Assembly (NCBI GenBank): GCA_965216515.1
Contig: OZ244173.1
Span: forward strand, 1,364,001-1,428,000
Direction of reading: 5' to 3'
Length of the DNA: 64,000 bases
DNA from: CAXMRP01 sp965216515
GTDB taxonomy: Bacteria; Pseudomonadota; Alphaproteobacteria; Rhizobiales; Afifellaceae
Shown piece by piece: positions 1-7,486 of this stretch (positions are counted from its first letter, which is position 1; every line of letters starts with the position of its first letter). A program made the position numbers and the translations under genes. The notes below the pieces were generated by a model. It saw only the letters and a program-made list of their open reading frames with translations, had not been told where the DNA came from and searched no databases.

Positions 1-1288
1 GGCTGACGGCGGCGATATCCTGGCCGTCGATACGGATCGTCCCGCCCTCAAGATCGTAAAAGCGCAACAGCACGTTGACCAGTGTCGACTTGCCGGCCCC
101 CGACGGCCCGACAAGGCCGACCCGCTCGCCCGGCGCGATGGCCAGCGACAGGTCCTCGATCACGCCCGCCTCCCGGCCATAATGGAACCGCACATGGTCG
201 AATTCGATGGCGCCGCGTGACACCGCCAAGGCCGCCGCGCCCGGCAGATCGGTCACCTGGGTCGGCTGGGACAGGGTCTCGATTCCGTTTTCCACCGTAC
301 CCATGGATTCGAAAATCTGTGTCACCATGCGCAGAATCCAGCCCGACATCATGTTGAGCCGCAGCACCAGCGTGATCGCCAGCGCGATGGCGCCGAGCGT
401 GATCGCCCCGGCCGTCCACAGCCAGACCGCCAGCGCGCCGGTCGCAAAGATCAGCAGGCTGTTGAGCGCGGTCAGTGTCACCGTCATCGTCAGGATCGCC
501 CGTTGCAGGTCGCGAAACGCCGACAGGTGCCAGTTCAGGCCCTCCTTGGCGAAGGCGTCCTCCCGTTCCGCATGCGCAAACAGTTTTACCGTCTGGATAT
601 TCGTGTATCCGTCGACGATCCGTCCCGATAGCGCCGACTGGGCCTCAGAAAGCCGCGCCGAGCGGCGGCGGACCTGGGGTACCATTCGCACGATGATCAC
701 GCCGTAGCAGCCGATCCAGACGATGACCGGCAGGGCAAGGCGCCAGTCCGCACCCACGAACAGCACCAGCGTCGCCACCGAATAGATGATCAGGAACCAT
801 ACCCCGTCGACGATCGAGATCACCGTTTCACGAAGCGCATTGGAAGTCTGCACGACTTTCTGCGCAATCCGGCCGGCGAAATCGTTCTGGAAGTAGTTGA
901 GGCTCTGGCGCAGGACGTAGCGATGGTTGCGCCAGCGCACCATGCTCGTCAGGTTCGGCACCAGCGACAGGCCGACGAGCGCCCGGTTGAGGATGATCGC
1001 GGCAGGTCTGACCAGCAGCACGACAACGCTCATCGCCGCCAGAACCATGCCATGTTCGGCAAAGAAGGTGGCCGGCTCACTGTCATTCATGCGGTCGACA
1101 AGGGTGCCGAGGAAGGCGAAGAGCGCGATCTCCGACAGCGACGCCACCATCGATACCGCGAGCGTCAGCGCCAGCAGGCCCCTGAACGGCGTCAGGAAGT
1201 GCCGGAAGAAGGCGAGCGTCGACTCCGGCGGCTGGCGCACCGGCCAGTCCTTGAGCGGCTCGATGACGTGTTCGAAGCGGGCGAACAT
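1..1288 (-). CDS. ABC exporter half-transporter (permease fused to ATPase), 3' end missing
   Basis: Starts at an ATG at 1288 and runs off the left edge, leaving 429 residues. Residues about 30-330 form the transmembrane domain with hydrophobic segments near 35-60, 80-105, 160-200 and 265-310. The nucleotide-binding domain begins near 355 and shows Walker A GPSGAGKS at 394-401; the signature and Walker B would lie outside the window. The TMD-NBD order is that of MsbA/LmrA-type homodimeric or heterodimeric exporters acting at the inner membrane, moving lipids or drugs outward. Substrate cannot be told. No overlapping partner half-transporter is visible upstream, so it may act as a homodimer unless a partner lies off the edge. 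Confidence 0.9.
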   Translation of the reverse strand, partial: MFARFEHVIEPLKDWPVRQPPESTLAFFRHFLTPFRGLLALTLAVSMVASLSEIALFAFLGTLVDRMNDSEPATFFAEHGMVLAAMSVVVLLVRPAAIILNRALVGLSLVPNLTSMVRWRNHRYVLRQSLNYFQNDFAGRIAQKVVQTSNALRETVISIVDGVWFLIIYSVATLVLFVGADWRLALPVIVWIGCYGVIIVRMVPQVRRRSARLSEAQSALSGRIVDGYTNIQTVKLFAHAEREDAFAKEGLNWHLSAFRDLQRAILTMTVTLTALNSLLIFATGALAVWLWTAGAITLGAIALAITLVLRLNMMSGWILRMVTQIFESMGTVENGIETLSQPTQVTDLPGAAALAVSRGAIEFDHVRFHYGREAGVIEDLSLAIAPGERVGLVGPSGAGKSTLVNVLLRFYDLEGGTIRIDGQDIAAVS

Positions 1289-1432
1289 GGAGAATCCTTC
1301 TGCCCCGATAATGAGGCCGACAACGGACCTTGGCAAGCGCGGTGCGAAAGGCGGGGCGATCGGCGCCCCCGCCACGGCCAATTCGATGAACGCACAGCCC
1401 GCGCCGGCCAAAACCCATTCCGGTTCCGGTCG

Positions 1433-1993
1433 TCAGACCGGACTTGAAGGCCGCACCTCATCGCCGGTGCCGCCGATGACGCGGATGAACATGTCGGTCT
1501 GTGCCGTGGAATGCCCGGCCCTGGACCGAAACCCGGCTTTCTGGAGAACACGGGCCGATGCCGGATTATCCCGGGCGACCCCGGCGACCAGTGTCACCGG
1601 CCCATGCCCCTGCAACGCCGCGACAAGCCCGGACACCAATTCCGAGGCCAGTCCGCGGCCCCAGACCTCCTCCGCCAGGAGATAGCCGACATGGATTTCC
1701 CGGTGGCCGGATGCCGGCGCGCCGGCCGCCAGGATCAGCAGGCCGATCAGGCGGCCGGTGGCGGTATCGCAGACCAGCAGCACGTCGCTTTCCGCCGCAC
1801 GCGCCGTTATCCACCGGGACACGCACCCGCCATGGCGCGCCAGCTGCAATGGTGGCGGCAGGTGCGCGAGCACACGGGCGCTCAGCAGCCCGCCAAGCGC
1901 TCCCTCCAGCGCTTTGCGCCGGCCGGCGATCTTGATATCGCACCGCCAGTCGCGGACGCTGAGCCGGCCGGTTGAAAACGATTGGACCTGCAT
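1433..1993 (-). CDS. GNAT family N-acetyltransferase
   Basis: Protein of 186 residues if started at the ATG at 1993; the frame is open to 2068, but the extra N-terminus is low-complexity and shows no family match. The RLIGLLIL strand, the GYLLAEEVWGRGLA stretch carrying the acetyl-CoA pyrophosphate loop (RGLA), and the DNPASARVLQKAGF C-terminal motif are those of the RimJ/RimL-like branch that acetylates small amines or protein N-termini. It stands alone, 144 bases upstream of the ABC exporter on the same strand. The acceptor is unknown. Confidence 0.8.
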   Translation of the reverse strand: MQVQSFSTGRLSVRDWRCDIKIAGRRKALEGALGGLLSARVLAHLPPPLQLARHGGCVSRWITARAAESDVLLVCDTATGRLIGLLILAAGAPASGHREIHVGYLLAEEVWGRGLASELVSGLVAALQGHGPVTLVAGVARDNPASARVLQKAGFRSRAGHSTAQTDMFIRVIGGTGDEVRPSSPV

Positions 1994-2130
1994 TCTGACA
2001 CACCCTGCTGCCGCCGCCGGAAGGGAGCTTACATGCCCGGGACCGGCCGGAAAACGCGTCTGTCGCACCCAAGTCCGTTCGCGTCGCCGAAGCCAGCCGG
2101 TCGCGGTGCAACCGGTCGCCGTACCAAAGA

Positions 2131-2167
2131 TTAAACCATTTGATTAATTAACTTAGTGGTTTAATAA
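2131..2167. promoter_or_regulatory. Palindromic AT-rich operator/promoter of the ArsR gene
   Basis: TTAAACCA (2131-2138) and TGGTTTAA (2157-2164) are a perfect 8-base inverted repeat with an 18-base spacer, in AT-rich DNA that stands out from the GC-rich surroundings. It ends 10 bases before the ATG of the ArsR gene, so a dimeric ArsR repressor bound here would block its own transcription. A weak TTGATT/TAATAA pair (2140-2145, 2162-2167) lies inside it. That autoregulation is inferred from position and symmetry. Confidence 0.55.
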
Positions 2168-2174
2168 ACAATCC

Positions 2175-2513
2175 ATGACCGACTCAGAGCAGCTTGATGC
2201 CGTGTTCGCGGCGCTGGCCAATCCGACCAGACGCGCAATCCTGGCCCGTTTGGCCCGCGGCGGGGCGACCGTGAACAAGCTGGCGGAGCCCTTCCAGATG
2301 AGCTTGCCCGCCATATCCAAACACATCCGGGTGTTGGAGGCGGCCGGGCTGATCACGCGGGGACGGGATGCACAGTTTCGGCCGTGTTCCCTAAATCCGC
2401 GGCCCCTGGAGGCTGTGGCGCATTGGACGGGGCAATATCGCCATATCTGGGAAGCCAGATTTGACGCGATGGACGAAATAATAACCGAAATGAGGGATGC
2501 GAAAGATGACTGA
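2175..2513 (+). CDS. ArsR-family winged-helix transcriptional regulator
   Basis: A 112-residue protein, the usual ArsR size. The N-terminal ALANPTRRAILARLA helix, the recognition stretch MSLPAISKHIRVLEAAGLI (about 42-60) and a wing with GRDAQFRPCSL are typical of ArsR/SmtB regulators. It lacks the CxC metal site of ArsR sensu stricto, and belongs to the branch usually coupled to an SRPBCC (AHSA1-like) protein, which overlaps its 3' end here. It probably represses this two-gene unit through the palindrome just upstream. The ligand is unknown. Confidence 0.9.
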   Translation: MTDSEQLDAVFAALANPTRRAILARLARGGATVNKLAEPFQMSLPAISKHIRVLEAAGLITRGRDAQFRPCSLNPRPLEAVAHWTGQYRHIWEARFDAMDEIITEMRDAKDD

Positions 2514-2991
2514 TCAGCCCGGCTGGGTGAGACTGCAACGCGAATTCGACGCCCCGATTGATATTGTTTGGAATATGTGGACCGATCCGGACTTGTTCAG
2601 GAAATGGTATGGCCCGAAGGGAATGCGCATACCGGTGGCCGAGATGGACGTCCGGGTCGGCGGCGTTCGAAAAATCTGCATGGAAATGACATCGCCGGAG
2701 CGCACGATGCGCATGTGGTTCACCGGCATCTACAAAGAGGTCACCCGCCCGTCACGCCTCGTCTATACCGAAAGCATGTGCGACGCCGACGGGACAATCA
2801 TCGCCCCGCAGAGCATCGGAATGCCTGAAGGTCATCCGGACATAACGGAAGTTGCCGTCGAGTTTGACGAATCCGGCGGCACAACCGTCATGACCATGAT
2901 CCATGTCGGTGTTCCGGAAGGATCCGCCGGCGCAGGCGGCTGGGGCCAGGCGTTTGACAAGCTTGCCGAGATATTGAAAGGCGCGGCCTGA
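2506..2991 (+). CDS. SRPBCC (AHSA1/START-like) domain protein
   Basis: A single ligand-binding SRPBCC domain: the REFDAPIDIVWNMWTDPDL opening and FRKWYGPKG segment are characteristic of the Activator-of-Hsp90-like (AHSA1) branch, and the last helix (GGWGQAFDKLAEIL) closes the hydrophobic cavity. The ATG at 2506 is preferred over the in-frame ATG at 2497 because GAGGG at 2492-2496 lies 9 bases before it. The gene overlaps the ArsR stop by 8 bases, so the two are co-expressed. Such pairs are common in Proteobacteria; ligand and function are mostly unknown. Confidence 0.85.
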   Translation: MTDQPGWVRLQREFDAPIDIVWNMWTDPDLFRKWYGPKGMRIPVAEMDVRVGGVRKICMEMTSPERTMRMWFTGIYKEVTRPSRLVYTESMCDADGTIIAPQSIGMPEGHPDITEVAVEFDESGGTTVMTMIHVGVPEGSAGAGGWGQAFDKLAEILKGAA

Positions 2992-3448
2992 AATCCCCGA
3001 ATTCGGGCATTCCCGATCTTGGGCGGACAGGGCGGAACCGGCCACCCCGACAATGGGCCGGCAATGGATCCTGGCCAGCGGTTTGTGATTTGGCCGGCGG
3101 CGTAGGTTTGTGATTTGGCCGGCGGCGTATTTGCCCGCAGCGCGCCCGACCCTGCCACCGGGCGGGAAAAAAAATCGTCGACACGGTGTGTGCAGGTTTT
3201 CACGACCCGTTGGAGGAGTAGCGGCACGGCAATCATTCGGGGCGCTATCCGCGGGAGCGCGACATTGTATGTCTTGCTCCCTGAGTTCGCCACCTCGGCG
3301 ACGGTCCCTGTTCCCGGGCGATCGTCTCTTACGCCGGCTTCGGCGCGAACTTCCTCCACTTCGAAGGCCGGGCAAAGGGTGGGCAAATATGGTGTAGTGT
3401 GGTCCAGACACCGGCATCGGCGCCATGGAACGCGCGGAGAGGGATCGG
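2992..3448. other. 457-bp non-coding gap before the C45 hydrolase
   Basis: I find no convincing gene here. It holds a CCCGAATTCGGG palindrome at 2996-3007 just after the SRPBCC stop, a CCGGCC/GGCCGG hairpin at 3038-3061 that may end that transcript, a 25-bp tandem duplication (separate entry) and a run of eight A at 3169-3176. Open frames crossing it have no recognisable protein content. Confidence 0.5.
3080..3129. repeat. Perfect 25-bp tandem duplication
   Basis: Two identical head-to-tail 25-base copies, 3080-3104 and 3105-3129, each beginning GGTTTGTGATTTGGCC and ending GGCGGCGTA. With only two copies and no spacer it is not a CRISPR; it looks like a recent slippage or recombination duplication in a non-coding gap. 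Confidence 0.9.
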
Positions 3449-4507
3449 ATGGAATTCGAGCCACTATATCTCAGCGGCTCCGCGGATGCGCGCGGACGGC
3501 TGCAGGCGGTATTGGTGCCTGAGGCGGGTGCTGCGGTGCGCGCGGCAGTGACGGGTCGTCTCCAGAAATCGAAGCGACTGCTTGGCAGAGCCGCCATCCG
3601 GAAATATCTCGCACAGCAATGGACGTTCCTGAACCGGAATGCGCCCGCGCACATTGGCGAGATCAAGGGGATCGCGGACGGCTTCGGGATGTCGGCCCAC
3701 GACCTCTCGTCATACCTGCATCTTGGCATTCTCGATCAGGGCCGGTCTCCGGACGATGGATGCAGCACCCTCGCCGCGTCCAACTCGGACTTCGGACCCT
3801 TTGTCGCAAAGAACCGGGACTACAGCGGCGAACACCGGAATCTGCAGAGGGTTTTCGTCCAGTCCGATCCTGACAGCACTGCCAAGCGGTGCATATTCGT
3901 CGGATCCCTTGGCTCGCCGGGGGCGTTCTCCAGCGGGATGAATTCCGCCGGCCTGGCATTGGCCGACACGCGGGTTGACTGGCCGGCACCCGGGATCGGT
4001 TGGCTCCGCTACCACCTGATGACAGAAATCCTCTGGCGCGCCGACACGGTGGATGAAGCCGTTGAGTTCATCGGCCTGGTTCCGCACGCAGGTGGCGGTT
4101 CCCTGGCCCTGGCCGATGCCTCAGGTGCCGTTGCCTCCGTCGAGTTTGGGCATCCCGATGCCACCGTCCGGTCATCCGGGGAAGGCAGATACGTCCACAC
4201 AAACCATTATGTCTTTGATCGCGCCGCGCGCGCCGGGCGCGGCTCCGCAGACGACAACGTCAAAAACTCCCTCGCCCGTCTGGCGGTGCTCCGTAAAGCC
4301 AGTGCCGGGCATACCGAACAAACGAACATGCAGGAAATCGTCGACCTCTTTTCATCGCACGACAAAGGCGACGGCAGCCTGTGCAGACATGGTGGCGATG
4401 GCAGGCAAGGTACCATTTCCACCGCCATCTTCTGTTGCGAAACACGCGAACTGCATTTTTTCGCCGGCAACCCCTGTGAGAACACGCCTCGCCGGATATC
4501 CTTCTAG
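3449..4507 (+). CDS. C45-family N-terminal-nucleophile hydrolase (acyl-CoA:6-APA acyltransferase-like)
   Basis: Start set at the ATG at 3449, preceded by GGAGAGGG (3436-3443); the ATG at 3425 has no ribosome site. Of 352 residues, the first roughly 104 form the pro-region; Cys105 in PDDGCSTLA is the expected autocatalytic cleavage point and new N-terminal nucleophile. KNRDY about 17 residues later matches the NxD motif of the C45 (penicillin acyltransferase) family, and FSSGMNSAGLALADT is the conserved following segment. C45 enzymes cut or form amide bonds on acyl side chains. It lies 71 bases before the AAA+ activator and near a peptide-type ABC operon, so it may act on an imported N-acyl compound. 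No signal peptide is seen, so a cytoplasmic site is likely. Confidence 0.85.
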   Translation: MEFEPLYLSGSADARGRLQAVLVPEAGAAVRAAVTGRLQKSKRLLGRAAIRKYLAQQWTFLNRNAPAHIGEIKGIADGFGMSAHDLSSYLHLGILDQGRSPDDGCSTLAASNSDFGPFVAKNRDYSGEHRNLQRVFVQSDPDSTAKRCIFVGSLGSPGAFSSGMNSAGLALADTRVDWPAPGIGWLRYHLMTEILWRADTVDEAVEFIGLVPHAGGGSLALADASGAVASVEFGHPDATVRSSGEGRYVHTNHYVFDRAARAGRGSADDNVKNSLARLAVLRKASAGHTEQTNMQEIVDLFSSHDKGDGSLCRHGGDGRQGTISTAIFCCETRELHFFAGNPCENTPRRISF

Positions 4508-4578
4508 GCGGGATTCGCCCCGCCGCGCGGAACTTGACAATTCGCGGTGACCGGCTTTCGCTGGCCGGCGGAGGTGCC

Positions 4579-5559
4579 ATGACGCCAAGGGAAATCGTGG
4601 GAGAATCGCCACCGATTGGCGAGCTGCGAAAGCTGATCACACGGGTCGCCCGCAGCAAAGCGAGCGCCATACTCATATATGGTGAAACCGGGTCCGGCAA
4701 AGGACTGGTCGCGCAGGAAATTCACAAACAATCCGACCGCGCCCGCAAGCCGTTTGTCGATGTCAACTGCGGTTCGATCCCGGCGGATTTGTTCGATCAG
4801 GAACTGTTCGGCCTGGAAAAGGGAACCTTTGCCGGGGCGTTGATGCGCAAGAACGGGCTGATCAATGCAGCCGACGGCGGCACGCTCTTTCTGGATGAAA
4901 TCCGGGAACTCAATCACATGGCCCAGACCAAGCTTCTGGGCCTCCTTGACCGAAGGAGTTTCCGCCGCATCGGGGCGGTGAACGATGTAGAGGTCGACGT
5001 TCGCTTTGTCTGCGCGACCAACCAGATTCTGTTTCAGGAAGTCAAGAAAGGCAATTTCCGGGACGATCTTTACTACCGGCTGCAGGTTGTATCGATCAAC
5101 CTCCCGCCCTTGCGCGAACGCGGCGAGGACTGCCTTGTCTTGACCGAGTACTTCATCCGCAGGTTCAACGCACGCTATGGCCGGGCCATCCGGGGCTGGG
5201 ACACGGATGTGGCCGAGGTGTTTCTGACCTATGGCTGGCCTGGAAACGTGCGGGAGCTTGAAAACCTCCTGGAACGCATATTCGTTTTGGAAACAGACGA
5301 TATTATCAGGACGAAACACATTCCTCCGCGCATCATGCGCGAAGTCGAGGTTGGACAGCCGGCCCCGACCGGCGAGGCCAACGGCAAGATGCCCGAAGTG
5401 TTCGGATTGCCATTTCAGGAAGCCACCGCGACCTGCCAAAAGGAACTCATCCGGCGGGCGCTTGACACGGCGCACGGCAGGAAGGCGGAAGCCGCCGACG
5501 CATTGGGTCTGTCCCGGCATGCCCTGCGCCATCAGATGAAGAAACTTGGTATGCGCTGA
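4579..5559 (+). CDS. PspF-like AAA+ enhancer-binding regulator with altered GAFTGA loop
   Basis: A 326-residue regulator made of only a sigma-54-activator AAA+ domain and a C-terminal Fis-type helix-turn-helix (KAEAADALGLSRHALRHQMKK); there is no receiver, GAF or PAS domain. Walker A GETGSGKG (35-42), Walker B GGTLFLDE (100-107), FRDDLYYRL (arginine finger) and GWPGNVRELENLLER (sensor II) are intact. The sigma-54 contact loop normally GAFTGA reads GTFAGA (82-87). The ATG at 4579 has GGAGG (4570-4574) before it; a TTG at 4534 is also in frame. Size and plan match PspF, which is controlled by a partner protein. Neighbours suggest it controls the AtuA/DUF4387/ABC operon or the C45 gene. Confidence 0.9.
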   Translation: MTPREIVGESPPIGELRKLITRVARSKASAILIYGETGSGKGLVAQEIHKQSDRARKPFVDVNCGSIPADLFDQELFGLEKGTFAGALMRKNGLINAADGGTLFLDEIRELNHMAQTKLLGLLDRRSFRRIGAVNDVEVDVRFVCATNQILFQEVKKGNFRDDLYYRLQVVSINLPPLRERGEDCLVLTEYFIRRFNARYGRAIRGWDTDVAEVFLTYGWPGNVRELENLLERIFVLETDDIIRTKHIPPRIMREVEVGQPAPTGEANGKMPEVFGLPFQEATATCQKELIRRALDTAHGRKAEAADALGLSRHALRHQMKKLGMR

Positions 5560-5567
5560 TTTCGCGC

Positions 5568-5620
5568 AGATTGTGCGTTGAATTCACGCATCCTCCAAGA
5601 AACCAGCCATTGTGCGCGAT
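5568..5620. promoter_or_regulatory. Repeated motif and inverted repeat upstream of the AtuA-like gene
   Basis: ATTGTGCG occurs at 5570-5577 and again at 5609-5616, 39 bases apart, and TGCGT/ACGCA (5574-5578 and 5586-5590) forms an inverted repeat around TTGAATTC. Two like-oriented sites 90-140 bases before the AtuA start fit upstream binding sites for the Fis-type activator just encoded. I see no good -24/-12 (GG-N10-GC) element between them and the ATG. Inference only. Confidence 0.35.
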
Positions 5621-5709
5621 TCTCACTCGTTGATGCCGTTTTGACTGTTCGGTAGGCTTTTCCCAGCGCTGAGGGGGGGCCGCCGCACCGAATTGGTGCT
5701 GAAGGCATC

Positions 5710-7086
5710 ATGAAACAGGTAAAGATCATCTGCCCGAACGGGCATCTGGGGTTCGCACCGCTCAAGGTGGAAAGCTTCCATGCCGGCGTTGCCGCCCGGC
5801 CGGACTACATTGCCGCGGACTCCGGTTCCGATGACGTCGGTCCTGTGCCTCTGGCCGCTGACGGTTCGGCCAGCCCGCGCGCCTGGCAGGAACACGACCT
5901 GGAAGAAATGCTGCTGGCTGCGCGGAAGATCGGTGTACCCATGCTGATCGGCAGTGCCGGGGATACCGGCACCAACAGCCGGGTCGACATGTATGTCGAC
6001 ATAATTCGCGACATCGCCCATCGCCACGGGCTGCCACCCTTCAAACTGGGCTATTTCTACTCCGAGCTGGATCGTGAATTTGTTCGCGCCCGCATGCTGG
6101 GTGGCGAAACCATCGAAGGCCTGGACGGGCGTGATGATCTTTGTGAAGCGGAACTGGACGCCACAGATCATATCGTGGCCATGGCCGGAGCCGACCCCTA
6201 CCTGCGGCTGTTGGGAAGTGGTGCCGAGGTCATCATAGGCGGGCGCAGCTCCGACAGTGCCATTTTCGCCGCTGCGGCCATGTTCGAGGGCTACAAGGAA
6301 GACCAGGCCTATATGCTCGGCAAGATCCTGGAATGTGCCTCGTTCTGCGCCGAACCCTATGGCGGGAAAGAGACGATCATGGGCACGGTTTCCGACGCCG
6401 GCGTGGACGTCACCGCGATGCATCCTGATCAGCGTTGCACAATCGCCTCGGTCGCCGGCCATGCCATGTACGAGCGCGCCAATCCGTTCCACGAGCATGT
6501 CGCCGGCGGGTTGTTGGACATGACGAACTGCCACTACGAACAGCTCGACGAACGCACGATCCGGGTGACCGGGCCGGCATTCGTCCACGACAGGCAGATG
6601 CGCGTAAAGCTGGAAGGTGCGGGCAGGGTCGGTGAACGCTATGTCGGCATCGCCGGAATCCGCGACCCCCACACGATCGCGCACATCGATCAGGTGCTGG
6701 ACTGGTCGCGCGCGGAAGTGAAACGCCGTTTCGGCGAAACCGGGTATGAAATCCACTACACCGTCTACGGTCGCGATGGAATCCTGGGTGAGATGGAACC
6801 GTTGCGCGACAAGCCCGCCCACGAACTTTGCATTACCGTTCAGGGCGTGGGCCCCACCGCCGAGATGGCCGAAGAATTGACATTGACCGGCTTGCGCCAG
6901 CTTTTCTATGCCCGCCTGCCGGATGTGAAGGGCACCGCCGGCGGGGTGTCGTTTCCATTCGACGAAGTGATGCGGGCGAGCCCGGCCTGCCGCTGGACCA
7001 TCAATCACACCATGCCTGTCAGCGACGGGCTGGAGCTGTTTCCGACACATATCACCGGCATTGGCAAACTGGAGGCGGCGCAATGA
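5710..7086 (+). CDS. AtuA-like acyclic terpene utilisation family protein (DUF1446)
   Basis: The 458-residue protein matches the DUF1446/AtuA core: an N-terminal GFAP segment, the DSGSDDVGP motif (about 38-46), IGSAGDTGTN (about 80-89) and EVIIGGRSSDSAIFA (about 177-191). AtuA is required for citronellol/geraniol catabolism in Pseudomonas, but its reaction is not established, and many members sit in unrelated amino- or hydroxy-acid pathways. Here there are no terpene carboxylase genes; instead it overlaps a DUF4387 gene by 4 bases and precedes a peptide-type ABC importer. That is the AtuA+DUF4387 two-protein arrangement, probably one enzyme split over two chains. Confidence 0.85.
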   Translation: MKQVKIICPNGHLGFAPLKVESFHAGVAARPDYIAADSGSDDVGPVPLAADGSASPRAWQEHDLEEMLLAARKIGVPMLIGSAGDTGTNSRVDMYVDIIRDIAHRHGLPPFKLGYFYSELDREFVRARMLGGETIEGLDGRDDLCEAELDATDHIVAMAGADPYLRLLGSGAEVIIGGRSSDSAIFAAAAMFEGYKEDQAYMLGKILECASFCAEPYGGKETIMGTVSDAGVDVTAMHPDQRCTIASVAGHAMYERANPFHEHVAGGLLDMTNCHYEQLDERTIRVTGPAFVHDRQMRVKLEGAGRVGERYVGIAGIRDPHTIAHIDQVLDWSRAEVKRRFGETGYEIHYTVYGRDGILGEMEPLRDKPAHELCITVQGVGPTAEMAEELTLTGLRQLFYARLPDVKGTAGGVSFPFDEVMRASPACRWTINHTMPVSDGLELFPTHITGIGKLEAAQ

Positions 7087-7418
7087 CCCTTCGCCTCGTG
7101 GATATTGCCAAGACAATTCGCTCAAAAAACGCGGGCGTGGACAAGATCACTTTCGATGTGATCTTCAATTGCCTGAACGACTATGAACATGTGCGCGATA
7201 GCGGGGTGCTGACGCGGCAGTCGGTCGCCGCCCTTTTTGGGCTGTCGGAGAACCGGATCACCGATTTCGTAAACTTCGATCCGGCCCGCGCCATCAAGTT
7301 TTCCATTCTGCGAACCCGGCCGAGCGGCAGCGCGGGAGATCCGGACATCTTCGGCGCCCAGCAATATGCGCCTTTGATGGATATCGAAGTGCCCGATCCG
7401 GGCGCCGGCGAGGAATGA
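7083..7418 (+). CDS. DUF4387 family protein, partner of the AtuA-like protein
   Basis: A 111-residue protein opening LVDIAKTIRSKNAGVDKITFD and ending with GAQQYAPLMDIEVP, hallmarks of DUF4387. Its ATG overlaps the AtuA-like TGA (ATGA), implying translational coupling and a stoichiometric complex. In longer homologues the AtuA and DUF4387 parts are adjacent or fused, so it is best read as the small subunit. No catalytic residues are known. The frame is open far upstream (to 6828), but that part is antisense-type noise within the AtuA gene. Confidence 0.85.
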   Translation: MTLRLVDIAKTIRSKNAGVDKITFDVIFNCLNDYEHVRDSGVLTRQSVAALFGLSENRITDFVNFDPARAIKFSILRTRPSGSAGDPDIFGAQQYAPLMDIEVPDPGAGEE

Positions 7419-7433
7419 GCACACCAATCAGAA

Positions 7434-7451
7434 AGACGGCCAGAACCGTCT
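7434..7451. other. Small hairpin between DUF4387 and the binding-protein gene
   Basis: AGACGG (7434-7439) pairs with CCGTCT (7446-7451) around a 6-base loop, 16 bases after the DUF4387 stop and ahead of the strong AAGGAGGA ribosome site (7473-7480). It may stabilise or trim the mRNA so that the binding protein is made in excess. There is no U-tract. Confidence 0.35.
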
Positions 7452-7486
7452 GTCACCAACCGAAAGGTCAACAAGGAGGACATCAA

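Noticed and set aside
3080..3129. Possible CRISPR
   Set aside because: Two direct copies without spacers, no array and no cas genes nearby.
5560..5709. Sigma-54 -24/-12 promoter ahead of the AtuA-like gene
   Set aside because: I looked for GG-N10-GC on both strands and found only candidates with wrong spacing; the altered GAFTGA loop fits with its absence, but a computed scan with a weight matrix would be needed.
5623..7125. Long open frame antisense to the AtuA-like gene
   Set aside because: It has no recognisable motifs and mirrors the codon bias of a GC-rich gene on the other strand; the plus strand encodes a clear DUF1446 protein.
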